From Oscillatoria sp. (GTDB lineage Bacteria > Cyanobacteriota > Cyanobacteriia > Cyanobacteriales > Laspinemataceae), in assembly GCA_011390515.1 (NCBI GenBank), contig JAABSJ010000021.1, forward strand, positions 1-46,363: DNA of 46,363 nt. The letters run 5' to 3'. A model generated the notes under the pieces. It saw nothing but the letters and a program-made list of their open reading frames with translations, had not been told where the DNA came from and did no database searches. The position numbers were made by a program, and so were the translations under genes. Of the stretch, positions 26,834-35,705 are shown piece after piece (position 1 is the stretch's first letter; each line of letters starts with the position of its first letter).

Positions 26834-28921
26834 TCACCCACTCACCCCTTCTTCTACGGTTTGATTTTTTTTACCCAGATTCCAGCGCTTTAACTCACCC
26901 TGGGGGCGTCCCAATCCATCGGTGAGGGCATAACTTTTCGCCAGTAACCACAGCCATAACCCTGGAAATCGGGGTTCTAATCCCGGTTGAATATTGCGGA
27001 CAAATCCAGGTAACCAACTCAATAACCAACCCAAGAAAGAAATCAGGGTAAAGTACAGATAACTGCCCACCCAGCGCAGCAAATCTTTTGGTCCGGCTAG
27101 TTCCCAAATCCACAACAATAGGGATGGGTTTTGCCAAGCAGCTTTCAGGGCCAATCGATGAAAAGTCAGCCAGTCTACGCGGTCTTTAATAAACGTATCA
27201 GCCACAGGTGCCGGTTCATCCGCTAATACCCCAAAAAATGTATTCAACATGGAATTAATCCGTTCGGGGGGTAAGAACCGACCCGTTGGCACCATCATCC
27301 CTTTAGAAAACAGCCAAGTTACGGCAACATTGCTTTGAAAGGCGCGAATTTGGTTTAAGTGGCGCGACTCCAATAAATCATGTTTGAGGGCAGTATCCAG
27401 CAGGGTAGTTAACCGCGCCATATTGCGGACCAGGGAACCAAATCCGGTGAAGACGAGGGGAGATTGTAAAGAGGCGGCATCCCCGATCGCAATCAACCGA
27501 TCAACTGCCACCCGGCGATCGTGACTTGCCACACTAAAATATCCCGGAATATAGCCAAAGGTGGCTTTTTTCCACTCTAGGCGATCGATATCGCACCGTC
27601 GATACTCCGGCAGAATGGTAAAAAAGTCCTCATACATTTCTAATAACGAACCCGGGTTATCGGGGTGAACCTGATGGTAATGGAACAAATAAAAGGTGAG
27701 TTCTGAACCTGCTGCCGGGAATAATTCCCAAATCAGTTGTCGTCCCCGGGAAATGTCCCCATGACTGTTGAGAACATCTCCATATTGAGAATCCCAGACC
27801 CCGGGTTCAAACCCATCGGCAATCACCGCCCCCACCGTGGGACAGACACTATCAAAGGTGCGACTACCATTGAGTTGCCATGCGATCGGGGAAGCCGTTC
27901 CCATTGCATCCACCAACAGGCGACCCCCAGCCACTCGGTCCTCGCCAGTGGGTAGATGTTTTGCCTTGACAACGGCTTGCTGGGGTTCAATTTCAGCGGT
28001 GAGAAATTCCGTTTCATCCCAAATTTCTCCCCCCGCTTCCCGGAGTTTTGTGCCACACAGTTTCAGCAGTTTATCTGCATCGATCGCAATATTGAGAACC
28101 GTCGGGGTATGTAGAATAGCTGCTTTACATTGGGGGGGATTGTTGGCATCAAAGAATTTATGAAACCCATCTTTATATTCACAGGCAATCACACTTTCAA
28201 ATTCTGCCGGGGTAAATAAACCCAAGTCAATCAAATTTTGAAATTCCCCCCGGGAAATATTCCATTCCCGGTTCATCCGACCAAACGGTAAGCGTTCCAA
28301 CAGCAGGACTCGATACCCCAGTCGCGCCATGACTGCGGCATGAATGACTCCCAAGGCCCCGCCAATATAAATTAAATCGTAGGGGGGAGGTGTAACCGAG
28401 TCACTTTGGGGTTTTTGAAATAGCACTTGTTTAGGTTGTTGGGGATTGCGAACCCCTTCGCGCCAACGTTGTTCCCACCAGTAAACGCGCTTGAGGTCGT
28501 ATTCTCCGTTAGGAATTTTTTGAAAGTATTTAACCGTGAGGGGGTAGTCCGAGGCTAATGCTTCAAAGATAGTTTGCTCAGATAAGTCGATTTCCGGGGG
28601 TTCGGGATAGTGGCAGGGAAACCGATCTCTGATCTGGCGAGTCAAACCGGCCAGGATTTGTTTTTCCCCGGCAATGGGTCGTTCAGACCATCGGAATACT
28701 TTCAGGTAGGCGGTTCTCTGAACCGTCCAGGTAAAGATAGACAGTTCCGGGGGATCTCCCGGTTCGGTGGCGGAGGGGTTGAGTTCTTGACAAAATTCGA
28801 GTCTTATGCCATCACGGGTCAGGAGTTTTTTTCCGGAATCCGGAGTGAAGTCCTGGTGCAACCAAGTCCGAACGGCTGCGATATCCGGTGTGGGAACTTC
28901 TAAATAGAGGATTTCTTTCAT
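26834..28921 (-). CDS. cruA: CruA-type lycopene cyclase (FAD-dependent)
   Basis: A 695-aa flavoprotein of the CruA/CruP family. The FAD-binding Rossmann motif is unusually deep in the chain, YDLIYIGGALGVIHAAVMAR at residues 181-200, followed by LLERLPFGRMNREWNISRGE; a second FAD motif, LIAIGDAASLQSP, lies near 490. The C-terminus has a membrane-associated segment (WVGSYLYFTLISFLGWLLSW, near 630). CruA cyclises lycopene on the way to beta-carotene in several cyanobacteria; CruP is a shorter, functionally different paralogue. The long form and NREWNISRGEF favour CruA, but a tree is needed. The divergent small gene at 29074 shares its promoter region. Confidence 0.75.
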   Translation of the reverse strand: MKEILYLEVPTPDIAAVRTWLHQDFTPDSGKKLLTRDGIRLEFCQELNPSATEPGDPPELSIFTWTVQRTAYLKVFRWSERPIAGEKQILAGLTRQIRDRFPCHYPEPPEIDLSEQTIFEALASDYPLTVKYFQKIPNGEYDLKRVYWWEQRWREGVRNPQQPKQVLFQKPQSDSVTPPPYDLIYIGGALGVIHAAVMARLGYRVLLLERLPFGRMNREWNISRGEFQNLIDLGLFTPAEFESVIACEYKDGFHKFFDANNPPQCKAAILHTPTVLNIAIDADKLLKLCGTKLREAGGEIWDETEFLTAEIEPQQAVVKAKHLPTGEDRVAGGRLLVDAMGTASPIAWQLNGSRTFDSVCPTVGAVIADGFEPGVWDSQYGDVLNSHGDISRGRQLIWELFPAAGSELTFYLFHYHQVHPDNPGSLLEMYEDFFTILPEYRRCDIDRLEWKKATFGYIPGYFSVASHDRRVAVDRLIAIGDAASLQSPLVFTGFGSLVRNMARLTTLLDTALKHDLLESRHLNQIRAFQSNVAVTWLFSKGMMVPTGRFLPPERINSMLNTFFGVLADEPAPVADTFIKDRVDWLTFHRLALKAAWQNPSLLLWIWELAGPKDLLRWVGSYLYFTLISFLGWLLSWLPGFVRNIQPGLEPRFPGLWLWLLAKSYALTDGLGRPQGELKRWNLGKKNQTVEEGVSG

Positions 28922-28962
28922 GATGAGCGAGATTTACTCCGATAAATCGGCTAAAAATAGGG

Positions 28963-28990
28963 TTGACAAGGGGGAAAATTGCGCTAAGAT
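28963..28990 (+). promoter_or_regulatory. Candidate promoter of the 29074 gene
   Basis: A perfect TTGACA -35 box (28963-28968), a 16-nt spacer and TAAGAT (28985-28990), about 80 nt upstream of the 77-aa ORF and within the divergent spacer with cruA. Confidence 0.5.
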
Positions 28991-29073
28991 TCCGGTTACA
29001 GAATTAAAATTCCTTAAAAAAAGTTAAGAAACTCATCCTATTGATTGATACCCAGGAGATCTGCGGATTAACC

Positions 29074-29307
29074 ATGAATTATCCCATTCCCACGAGTCCA
29101 CAAGAACTGGTTGCGCTGCGGCAACAGCCCATTGATGAAGAATTAGTGGCATCAGCGATCGCGGGGGTGATAAAAATCGCACGAGCACAGGGGAAGTCCT
29201 TGGAGGAAGTGACGGCAGAGGTCCTAGCCGACGACTCGCTACTTGACTTACATCAGCGACGGTGGCTGAGTGAATTAGTCTCTCAAGCCTGGGATAGTCT
29301 AGGGTAG
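29074..29307 (+). CDS. Small hypothetical protein (77 aa)
   Basis: A soluble, mostly helical protein with the segments PQELVALRQQPIDEELVASA and LTDLH-like SLLDLHQRRWLSELVSQAW. I do not recognise it, but codon use is like its neighbours and a good promoter lies upstream, so it is probably real. ATG 29074 is preferred over the TTG at 29041; the AGGAG at 29053-29057 is somewhat far (about 16 nt). It is divergent from cruA; no functional link can be claimed. Confidence 0.6.
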   Translation: MNYPIPTSPQELVALRQQPIDEELVASAIAGVIKIARAQGKSLEEVTAEVLADDSLLDLHQRRWLSELVSQAWDSLG

Positions 29308-29634
29308 CTAGAAATCCCACCCACCTTTACCCTATTTTAGGTCGCAGGATGACCGAAGCTCTCCCTCATCGGATCGGGGATGTCCAGAGGGGAGGACCCT
29401 GATTCTTGCGGTTTACCTTGCAGTCGCCCTAGCCTTCTTCCGAGATTGTGATCCGTTAGAATAGCTGACTCTAGTTGATTTAACAGACTTCTGGGGTTCG
29501 GTGTCAACTGCAACCGGCGACTGTTCGCCACCCTACCCGCGATCGCAACAGAACAGCGATCGCGGGTTTAATTTCATCCCCCATTCAGCATAAAATCATC
29601 TCCAGTTCATTCGTTCATTCGACAAGATCCAACC
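29308..29634. other. Intergenic region before dctQ
   Basis: 327 nt without a supported gene. Two GCGATCGC-type sites form an inverted pair near 29539-29564. A 64-codon minus-strand frame (29337-29531) lacks a ribosome site and family features. Confidence 0.5.
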
Positions 29635-30189
29635 TTGGATAAACTATTACGCCTCTCCACCCTGATCGATCGCCTGAATGAATATATCGGACGGTTCATG
29701 AGTTGGCTGGTACTACTGATGGTCCTCGTTGGCGTCTGGAACGTCATCGGTCGCTATCTCGGACGTGCAGTGGGTCAAAATTTGACCTCCAATGCCCTGA
29801 TTGAAACCCAATGGTATATTTTCGACCTGATTTTCCTCTTAGGTGCAGCTTATGCGCTCAAGCATGACGAGCACGTTCGGGTTGATGTTTTTTATAGCAG
29901 TTGGTCACCCAAACGGAAAGCCTTATTAGACTTAATCGGCACCCTGTTATTCCTGATTCCCTTCTGCATTTTGGTGATATTTTTCTCCTGGAATACCATC
30001 GCCGCCTCCTGGGCGATCGGCGAAATTTCCCCCGACCCAGGCGGATTACCCCGCTACCCCATTAAAACCGTTATTCTCATCAGTTTCTTCCTCCTCATTC
30101 TCCAAGGAATTTCCGAAGCGATTAAAAAGTTTGCGATTTTTAAAGGCTGGCTACCCCCCCACGAGGAACGTCATGAATCTGAGTTATGA
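29635..30189 (+). CDS. TRAP transporter small permease (DctQ)
   Basis: A 184-aa membrane protein with four predicted helices (about residues 18-38, 58-76, 97-120 and 142-162) and the DctQ signature region VGVWNVIGRYLGR ... ETQWYIFDLIFLLGAAYALK, then HVRVDVFYSSWSPKRKA. It is the small membrane subunit of a Na+-dependent, binding-protein-dependent TRAP transporter for carboxylates (glutamate in the characterised Synechocystis Gtr system). It starts at an unusual TTG codon; no ATG or GTG upstream fits. The 3' end overlaps dctM by 17 nt. Confidence 0.88.
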   Translation: MDKLLRLSTLIDRLNEYIGRFMSWLVLLMVLVGVWNVIGRYLGRAVGQNLTSNALIETQWYIFDLIFLLGAAYALKHDEHVRVDVFYSSWSPKRKALLDLIGTLLFLIPFCILVIFFSWNTIAASWAIGEISPDPGGLPRYPIKTVILISFFLLILQGISEAIKKFAIFKGWLPPHEERHESEL

Positions 30190-31513
30190 CTATCAATGGC
30201 TAGGCCCTGCCATGTTTGCCGGGGCCTTAGTCCTCTTATCCTTTGGCTATCCCGTCGCCTTTTCTCTCGGTGGCGTCGCCATCATATTTGGTCTATTGGG
30301 GATGGCTTTGGGTGTCTTTGATCCAGTCCTCTTAAATGCGATGCCCTTGCGAATCTTTGGCATCATGGAAAACTATACCCTCCTCGCCATTCCCTACTTT
30401 ATTTTTATGGGGGCAATGCTGGAAAAATCCGGCATTGCCGAAAACCTCTTAGAAACAATGGGGATTCTGTTCGGGCGGTTGCGCGGGGGATTAGCCCTAG
30501 CCGTCGTCTTAGTCGGGGCATTATTAGCCGCCACCACCGGCGTTGTGGCTGCAACAGTCGTGGCAATGGGATTAATTTCTCTGCCAATTATGTTGCGCTA
30601 TGGCTATAACAAACAACTGGCAACCGGGGTCATCGCCGCCTCGGGAACCCTCGGACAAATTATCCCCCCTTCTGTTGTATTAGTCGTCCTTGGAGATCAG
30701 CTAGGGATTTCCGTCGGGGATTTATTTATCGGGTCATTAATCCCCGGATTAATGATGGCCGGGGCCTTTGCCTTGCACGTCGTTATCATTGCCTTTTTGC
30801 GCCCTGATTTAGCCCCCGCCTTGCCCGCAGAAGTTCGCACCATGACCGGGACAAAATTGTTGATTCGGGTCGTCACCGTCATGATTCCCCCGACCCTGTT
30901 AATTTTACTCGTTCTCGGGAGCATCTTTTTTGGAATTGCCACCCCCACTGAAGCCGGGGCCGTCGGTGCCTTGGGTGCAGTTGCCCTCGCTGCCGCGAAC
31001 CGCCAACTCAATTGGACAGCCCTGCAAAGGGTCTGTGACATCACTCTCCGGACCACCACAATGGTGATGTTTATCTTGGTGGGTTCTACCGCATTTAGCC
31101 TAATTTTCCGAGGCTTACATGGGGATAGTTTCATGTTTGATTTACTCACCAACCTGCCCGGACAAACCACCGGATTTTTGTTCGTCAGTATGCTGACGGT
31201 TTTTATCCTGGGATTCTTTATCGATTTCTTTGAAATTGCCTTTATCGTGATTCCCCTGTTTGTCCCCGTTGCCCAAACTTTAGGCTTAGATTTAGTCTGG
31301 TTTGGGGTAATTTTAGGCGCGAACCTCCAAACCTCTTTTCTAACTCCCCCCTTTGGGTTTGCTTTATTTTATCTGAGAGGGATCGCCCCACCGGAAGTCA
31401 CAACAGGAGATATTTATCGCGGGGTTATTCCATTTATTTTGATTCAAGTTTTTGTCTTGATTTTGTTGATTGCCTTTCCTGGGATTGTCAGCTTTTTGCC
31501 CTCTCTCTCTTAA
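30173..31513 (+). CDS. TRAP transporter large permease (DctM)
   Basis: A 446-aa polytopic protein with about 12 helices. Motifs of the DctM family are present: IPYFIFMGAMLEKSGIAENL, the first re-entrant region AATTGVVAATVVAMGLISLP, SGTLGQIIPPSVVLVVLGDQ, and GIATPTEAGAVGA. It forms the transport pathway. Start ATG 30173 follows GAGGAACG and overlaps dctQ by 17 nt, showing translational coupling; the frame is open earlier to 30131. The solute-binding DctP subunit, normally adjacent, is not in the window. The hairpin downstream (31544-31563) may also stop this transcript. Confidence 0.93.
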   Translation: MNLSYDYQWLGPAMFAGALVLLSFGYPVAFSLGGVAIIFGLLGMALGVFDPVLLNAMPLRIFGIMENYTLLAIPYFIFMGAMLEKSGIAENLLETMGILFGRLRGGLALAVVLVGALLAATTGVVAATVVAMGLISLPIMLRYGYNKQLATGVIAASGTLGQIIPPSVVLVVLGDQLGISVGDLFIGSLIPGLMMAGAFALHVVIIAFLRPDLAPALPAEVRTMTGTKLLIRVVTVMIPPTLLILLVLGSIFFGIATPTEAGAVGALGAVALAAANRQLNWTALQRVCDITLRTTTMVMFILVGSTAFSLIFRGLHGDSFMFDLLTNLPGQTTGFLFVSMLTVFILGFFIDFFEIAFIVIPLFVPVAQTLGLDLVWFGVILGANLQTSFLTPPFGFALFYLRGIAPPEVTTGDIYRGVIPFILIQVFVLILLIAFPGIVSFLPSLS

Positions 31514-31538
31514 ACTTTTATCCTGAACTGGATGGCAT

Positions 31539-31563
31539 AAAAAAACACCCCTTTGGGGGTGTT
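31539..31563 (-). terminator. Terminator of the DUF4278 gene
   Basis: AACACCCC (31544-31551) pairs with GGGGGTGTT (31555-31563) around a TTT loop; on the minus strand it is followed by TTTTTTTATG. It lies 43 nt after the stop codon of the DUF4278 gene and 30 nt after the end of dctM, so it separates convergent units. Confidence 0.8.
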
Positions 31564-31605
31564 GAAACCATTAAAATTTGCTAAATCTAGTTCAGGAATC
31601 TTTGA

Positions 31606-32064
31606 TTAACTTAAGGAAACCGAACTGCGGGAATAGGAAGCTCGAAAGGTGGGATGAACTTTACCTTGGATACGATTCCAGTAGTTGGAAATATCGCTAG
31701 ACAGACCCACTTCAGCGGCCACTCGACCGAGCATCGCCTGTTGCCGTTTCTTAATAGAACGGCCATTGGAAAGGGTCAAAGCCCGAGCTTTTTCTTCTAA
31801 ATTCGCAACCCATAATTGATCCACAGGTGCGGTAGGAATGCAGGAGGGAGTCTCGTAGCTTTCTTTGAGAACTACCTGGGCAGTGCCTGTAGAATAGGTG
31901 ACACCGCGATACATCAGTTGAGCTGGCGGTGCTTCCATCGGATGCGTTAGGGTATTGTTCAACCGCCAGTGTACGCCCCGATATTGACCCGTTAGTTCCA
32001 GGGTCTTGTTGGGGGTGGGAACGGGGTTGGATTCATAGCTAATCCCACGATAGGTAAGTTTCAT
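31606..32064 (-). CDS. DUF4278 domain protein
   Basis: A 152-aa protein starting MKLTYRGISYESNPVPTP, with the short DUF4278 motif (L-x-YRG-x-x-Y) at the N-terminus and two further versions, GQYRGVHWRL (about residue 29) and LMYRGVTYST (about 50). The C-terminal half is basic and helical (SIKKRQQAMLGRVAAEVGLS). DUF4278 proteins are small cyanobacterial proteins of unknown function. GGAGTAG lies upstream of ATG 32064, which fixes the start; the frame upstream (to 32343) is spurious. Terminator at 31539-31563. Confidence 0.85.
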   Translation of the reverse strand: MKLTYRGISYESNPVPTPNKTLELTGQYRGVHWRLNNTLTHPMEAPPAQLMYRGVTYSTGTAQVVLKESYETPSCIPTAPVDQLWVANLEEKARALTLSNGRSIKKRQQAMLGRVAAEVGLSSDISNYWNRIQGKVHPTFRASYSRSSVSLS

Positions 32065-32343
32065 GCGCGTTCTACTCCTAAAACAGTGTCGTGATTGAGT
32101 AAGCCGCGTTCCTTCGGGAAAACTCCCTACTTCCGTCCCTGCCGGGGACCTAACAATCAGGTAGTTCGCAAAGCCGGTAGAGATGAACGTATCAAGAAAT
32201 TCTGTATTAATCTTTACAGTTTTTCCCGTCGGTGTCAAGTATTTCAGGACACCTTTACAAAACTTGACGAAGCCCGGAAGAGGAGAGAACAGGAGCGATC
32301 GCCCATTGCCTCTCCCATCGCTCATTTCCAGTTCTTCAGCCAC

Positions 32344-32374
32344 AAAAAAGACACCCGTGACAGGTGTCTTTTTG
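32344..32374 (-). terminator. Terminator of the 40-aa gene
   Basis: AAAAAGACACC (32345-32355) pairs with GGTGTCTTTTT (32363-32373) and both sides carry U tracts, so it can act in both directions. It lies 31 nt after the stop of the small minus-strand gene at 32405-32527. Confidence 0.85.
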
Positions 32375-32404
32375 TTAACTCGAATCCCAGCGACTCAGAC
32401 TAAG

Positions 32405-32527
32405 TTAGTGCGCTGATCCGTTCCCATGATAGTTATCAGAATCGTAAAAGCCGTTTTTGGTCCCAAAAAACAGGCAGGATACGATAAAAACAATGCTCAG
32501 AATTGGCAGAATTAATTTGATATCCAT
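32405..32527 (-). CDS. Small single-TM protein (40 aa)
   Basis: ATG at 32527 opens a 40-codon frame ending TAA at 32405. The product starts MDIKLILPILSIVFIVSCLF (one membrane helix) and ends in a polar tail FYDSDNYHGNGSAH. A GGAA ribosome site lies just upstream and a strong terminator just downstream. From memory, very similar short proteins ending in a DxxNYHGNGSAH-like tail are widespread in cyanobacteria, but I cannot name the function. It is divergent from the glycosylase gene at 32558, only 30 nt away. Confidence 0.75.
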   Translation of the reverse strand: MDIKLILPILSIVFIVSCLFFGTKNGFYDSDNYHGNGSAH

Positions 32528-32557
32528 AAATTTCCAGTAACAACAAAACCAGGATGA

Positions 32558-33163
32558 ATGACACCAAGCATGACTATTGTAGAACCTGAATGGCTGGCCC
32601 GTCCATCTACGGAAGTCGCACCGGCTTTAATGGGTTGCAATTTAGTCCGGCAACTACCCGATGGACAACGAATTCGGGGGACAATCGTCGAAACTGAAGC
32701 CTACCAACCGGGAGACCCAGCCAGTCATGCCTACCGACGCCGCACCCCGCGTAATCAGGCGATGTTTGGGCCCCCAGGAACGATTTATGTCTATCTGATT
32801 TATGGGATGTACCACTGCCTGAATCTGGTATGCGATCGCCCCGGGGTTGCCAGTGCAGTCCTGATTCGCGCCTTACACCTGGACATCATGCCACCGGGAA
32901 TCCAGAAGAAGGAAAAGTTATCTCGGATTGCCGCAGGACCGGGGAAACTCTGTCGGACCCTGCAAATCGATCGCAGTTTGAACGATCGCCCCTTACAACC
33001 TGGGGGTCCCCTGTGGTTGGAACATCGGACCCCAGAATTTCAGCAACAGTTAGACCAGGGGACCCTGAGCTTAGTTCAAACCACCCGGATTGGGATTTCC
33101 GTGGGAACCGATTTGCCTTGGCGTTGGTACTTGGCAAACAGTCCAGCCGTCTCCAAATTTTAA
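32558..33163 (+). CDS. DNA-3-methyladenine glycosylase (AAG/MPG family)
   Basis: A 201-aa enzyme of the alkyladenine glycosylase family, starting near WLARPSTEVAPALMGCNLVR, with the catalytic-site region GTIVETEAYQPGDPASHAY and RTPRNQAMFGPPGTIYVYLI, then YGMYHCLNLVCD. It excises alkylated and deaminated purines to begin base-excision repair. Length and motifs are complete. ATG 32558 has AGGATGA close upstream; ATG 32570 (MTIVEPEW) is also possible. Confidence 0.94.
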   Translation: MTPSMTIVEPEWLARPSTEVAPALMGCNLVRQLPDGQRIRGTIVETEAYQPGDPASHAYRRRTPRNQAMFGPPGTIYVYLIYGMYHCLNLVCDRPGVASAVLIRALHLDIMPPGIQKKEKLSRIAAGPGKLCRTLQIDRSLNDRPLQPGGPLWLEHRTPEFQQQLDQGTLSLVQTTRIGISVGTDLPWRWYLANSPAVSKF

Positions 33164-33186
33164 AGATTTGATGACGCCACACAGAA

Positions 33187-33452
33187 AACCCGCACCCTGA
33201 AGGGTGGGGCTATACGGACAAAGCCTGCCTACGCAGGCTGAAGAATAAAGTTTAGGGTATTCCCACAAATAAATCATCCCAATCATAAGGTTAAGCACCT
33301 AAACAAGACTCTGTTAGCCCGCGCAGGCGGGCTTCGTCTGTGTAGCCCCACCCTTCAGGGTGCGGGTTTTGTGGATATTTTATGTTTTGGAGTTCCCTGA
33401 GCCCGCGCAGGCGGGCTTCGTCCGTATAGCCCCACCCTTCAGGGTGCGGGCC
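33187..33452. repeat. Cluster of three repeat cores (copies C, D, E)
   Basis: Core C (33187-33240, plus orientation), core D (33318-33371, minus) and core E (33400-33452, minus) each hold the hairpins CACCCTxAAGGGTG and AGCCxGCxxxxGCxGGCT. C and D face each other, so together they form a large inverted repeat. The linker 33255-33331 matches 11754-11828, and GGAGTTCCCT (33387-33397) matches the end of the 5322-5570 repeats. Confidence 0.75.
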
Positions 33453-33458
33453 TCAGTC

Positions 33459-34001
33459 TTAAATATCCAAGGGTGCTCCGCGCTCAGTAAATTCTACAGT
33501 CTGGATCTGCCATTGGGGATTTTCCGTTAAGGTTCTCTCCAGACTGCCGAAGAGGGAAAACCGCTCACAGCTAGATAGAGAGACAAATTGCCGTTGAGAA
33601 TTGGGATCCGCCCGCAGATCCACCGTGGCAACTCCCGTGGTGTTATCCACCGTAACCCGATAACCGACGATATTAAAATCAGCCGTCCCGGCATTTTGGA
33701 TAACTTGACCCACTGCCGCCTCAATCGGGCGATCGCTGGGAACTGACACCGTTTGCGGGAGCAATTCTTGACACTGAGGGTCTACTTCGTAAATCGTTAC
33801 GTTGGCTGTTGCTACCGACTGGGGTTGTTGGGTATCCGGAGAAACCGCCCCATTGGACGGGGATGAGGGCATCCCCGGGTCCGTGGTGGTGGGTGGTGTA
33901 CCACACCCCGTCACGGACAATAAAATCACGAGGGTGATACCAGCGATCGGCTGGGCTATATATTTTTTGAGGATAGAATTCGAGTGAAAAACTTCTTGCA
34001 T
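33459..34001 (-). CDS. GerMN-domain lipoprotein
   Basis: A 180-aa exported protein. A basic N-terminus and hydrophobic stretch ([15 protein letters not shown]) end in a lipobox (V-T-G-C), so it is a probable lipoprotein. After a Pro/Thr/Ser linker comes a GerMN-type domain ([19 protein letters not shown] ... [20 protein letters not shown] ... [10 protein letters not shown]). GerMN domains occur in germination and envelope proteins and their role in cyanobacteria is unknown. The start at 34001 ([14 protein letters not shown] upstream) overlaps the start codon of pyrB on the other strand. Confidence 0.82.
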   Translation of the reverse strand: MQEVFHSNSILKKYIAQPIAGITLVILLSVTGCGTPPTTTDPGMPSSPSNGAVSPDTQQPQSVATANVTIYEVDPQCQELLPQTVSVPSDRPIEAAVGQVIQNAGTADFNIVGYRVTVDNTTGVATVDLRADPNSQRQFVSLSSCERFSLFGSLERTLTENPQWQIQTVEFTERGAPLDI

Positions 34002-34992
34002 GGCTACTACCTGGACTCGCCGCCACATTATTTCTTTGGCTGATTTTGTTTCTTCAGAATACGATACGGTGCTGCAAACTGCCGCTAGTTTTGGGGAGGT
34101 CCTCTCCCGACGGATGAAAAAAGTGCCGACTCTGCAAGGGCAGGTGGTGGCTAATTTATTTTTTGAACCCTCAACCCGGACCCGCAGCAGTTTTGAACTG
34201 GCAGCTAAACGACTCTCTGCAGATACCCTGAATTTTGCTCCCGGGTCCTCTTCCCTGACGAAAGGGGAGACGATTTTGGATACGGCTAAAACTTATTTAG
34301 CAATGGGAACCGATTTGATGGTGATTCGCCATCGGGAGGCGGGAGTTCCCCAGGCGATCGCCACGGAAATGGACCGACTGGGCTCACGGGTGGGGGTCCT
34401 GAATGCCGGAGATGGGCAACATGAACATCCCTCCCAAGGATTGCTGGATTTGTTTACCATTTGCTCCCTGTTGGATCGGGACCGTCCTCGCCTGGAACTG
34501 TTGCAGGGTAAAAAAGTTGCGATTGTCGGAGATATTCTGCATTCGCGGGTGGCGCGATCGAATATTTGGAGTCTGACGGCAGCCACGGGGGCTGAACTGC
34601 ATTTGGCGGGACCTCCTACCCTCTTGCCTCAACTGTTTGCAGAAATGGGGGTGGGCAGAGCGGGCCAGTTATCGTTACATTGGACCGTAGAAGCAGCCCT
34701 GGAAAATGCCGATTTTGTGATGACCCTGCGATTACAAAAAGAGCGGATGAGCCAGCATCTTTTGCCGAGTTTGCGGGAGTATCATCAGCATTATGGCATT
34801 ACCCGCGATCGCCTCAAACTCTGCAATCCGAATGTCAAAGTGTTACATCCGGGTCCCGTGAATCGAGGGGTAGAAATTAGTTCCGACCTGATGGATGACC
34901 CCCAGTTTAGCCTAATTTCCCAACAAGTGACCTCTGGGGTGGCGGTCCGCATGGCGTTGCTCTATCTGATGGGGGGCGGCAAGGTTCAGTAG
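34000..34992 (+). CDS. pyrB: Aspartate carbamoyltransferase catalytic subunit
   Basis: A 330-aa enzyme making N-carbamoyl-aspartate from carbamoyl phosphate and aspartate, the committed step of pyrimidine synthesis. Carbamoyl-phosphate loop [11 protein letters not shown] (residues 55-65, STRTR 58-62), [11 protein letters not shown] (140-150) and [12 protein letters not shown] near 285 are intact. No regulatory subunit (pyrI) follows. Start [16 protein letters not shown] agrees with the family; no ribosome site is visible before it, and the codon shares two bases with the divergent GerMN start. Confidence 0.97.
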   Translation: MATTWTRRHIISLADFVSSEYDTVLQTAASFGEVLSRRMKKVPTLQGQVVANLFFEPSTRTRSSFELAAKRLSADTLNFAPGSSSLTKGETILDTAKTYLAMGTDLMVIRHREAGVPQAIATEMDRLGSRVGVLNAGDGQHEHPSQGLLDLFTICSLLDRDRPRLELLQGKKVAIVGDILHSRVARSNIWSLTAATGAELHLAGPPTLLPQLFAEMGVGRAGQLSLHWTVEAALENADFVMTLRLQKERMSQHLLPSLREYHQHYGITRDRLKLCNPNVKVLHPGPVNRGVEISSDLMDDPQFSLISQQVTSGVAVRMALLYLMGGGKVQ

Positions 34993-35016
34993 AATGGAGG
35001 TCTTTACACTCAGGGA

Positions 35017-35170
35017 TTTTAAACGGGTGCATCTCAATAATGCGAATGTCTCCACCGAACCCTCATCCCCCAACCCCTTCTCCCAGAGGGAGAAGGTGAG
35101 CTAGAAGTCCCTCTCCCAGGGGGAGAGGGATTTAGGGTGAGGGTCCCCTTGAGAGATGCACCCTTTTAAA
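35017..35170. mobile_element. MITE-like element with terminal inverted and flanking direct repeats
   Basis: GGGTGCATCTC (35025-35035) and GAGATGCACCC (35153-35163) are exact inverted ends. The interior (35050-35145) is a larger imperfect palindrome (CCCTTCTCCC...GGGAGAAGG; CCCTCTCCC...GGGAGAGGG). Directly outside lie TTTTAAA (35017-35023) and TTTTAAA (35164-35170), a possible 7-bp target duplication. It has no coding capacity and sits between pyrB and moaE. Confidence 0.65.
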
Positions 35171-35210
35171 TAAACTGAGTGGGAAGTGACCCGAAGAAAG
35201 TGCATCAACG

Positions 35211-35705
35211 ATGATCCATCCAACCTTATCAACTCCGGTCCCGGATGCGATCGCCTCCTCAAACGGCGATCGCTTTGCTCTGACTTTCGCCCCCTTATCC
35301 CTAGAGGAAGTTTATGCCCTAGCTGATGACCCCGGCAATGGGGCCGTGGTGGTCATGAGTGGCATGGTTCGCAATCAAACCGATGGGAAACCCGTGGTTG
35401 CCTTAGAGTATCAAGCATACACACCGATGGCGGTGGCAGTTTTTCAGCAAATTGCTGCCTCAATCCGGTCCAGTTGGCCTGATGTGAAGCGGGTGGTGAT
35501 TTTTCATCGCACCGGGCGCTTACAGATTGGCGAAATTAGTGTCTTAGTGGCGGTGGGTTCTCCCCATCGCCGGGAAGCCTTTGAAGCCTGTCAGTATGCG
35601 ATCGATACCCTCAAGCACAATGCCCCTATCTGGAAAAAAGAACACTGGGCTGATGGTTCTAGTTCTTGGGTCAGTATTGGCGCTTGTGAAATCCAGGACG
35701 AATAA
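35211..35705 (+). CDS. moaE: Molybdopterin synthase catalytic subunit MoaE
   Basis: A 164-aa MoaE. Conserved features: SGMVRNQTDGKPVVALEYQA (residues 50-69), RTGRLQIGEISVLVAVGSPH (100-119) and IDTLKHNAPIWKKEHW (131-146) with the catalytic lysines near 135 and 142. It transfers sulfur carried by MoaD onto precursor Z to make molybdopterin. No other moa gene is next to it. The first 20 residues are a non-conserved extension. Confidence 0.95.
   Translation: MIHPTLSTPVPDAIASSNGDRFALTFAPLSLEEVYALADDPGNGAVVVMSGMVRNQTDGKPVVALEYQAYTPMAVAVFQQIAASIRSSWPDVKRVVIFHRTGRLQIGEISVLVAVGSPHRREAFEACQYAIDTLKHNAPIWKKEHWADGSSSWVSIGACEIQDE

Noticed and set aside
31606..32343. Long 245-codon version of the DUF4278 gene
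   Set aside because: The family start MKLTYRG with a good ribosome site is at 32064; the upstream part runs into the terminator of the neighbouring small gene.
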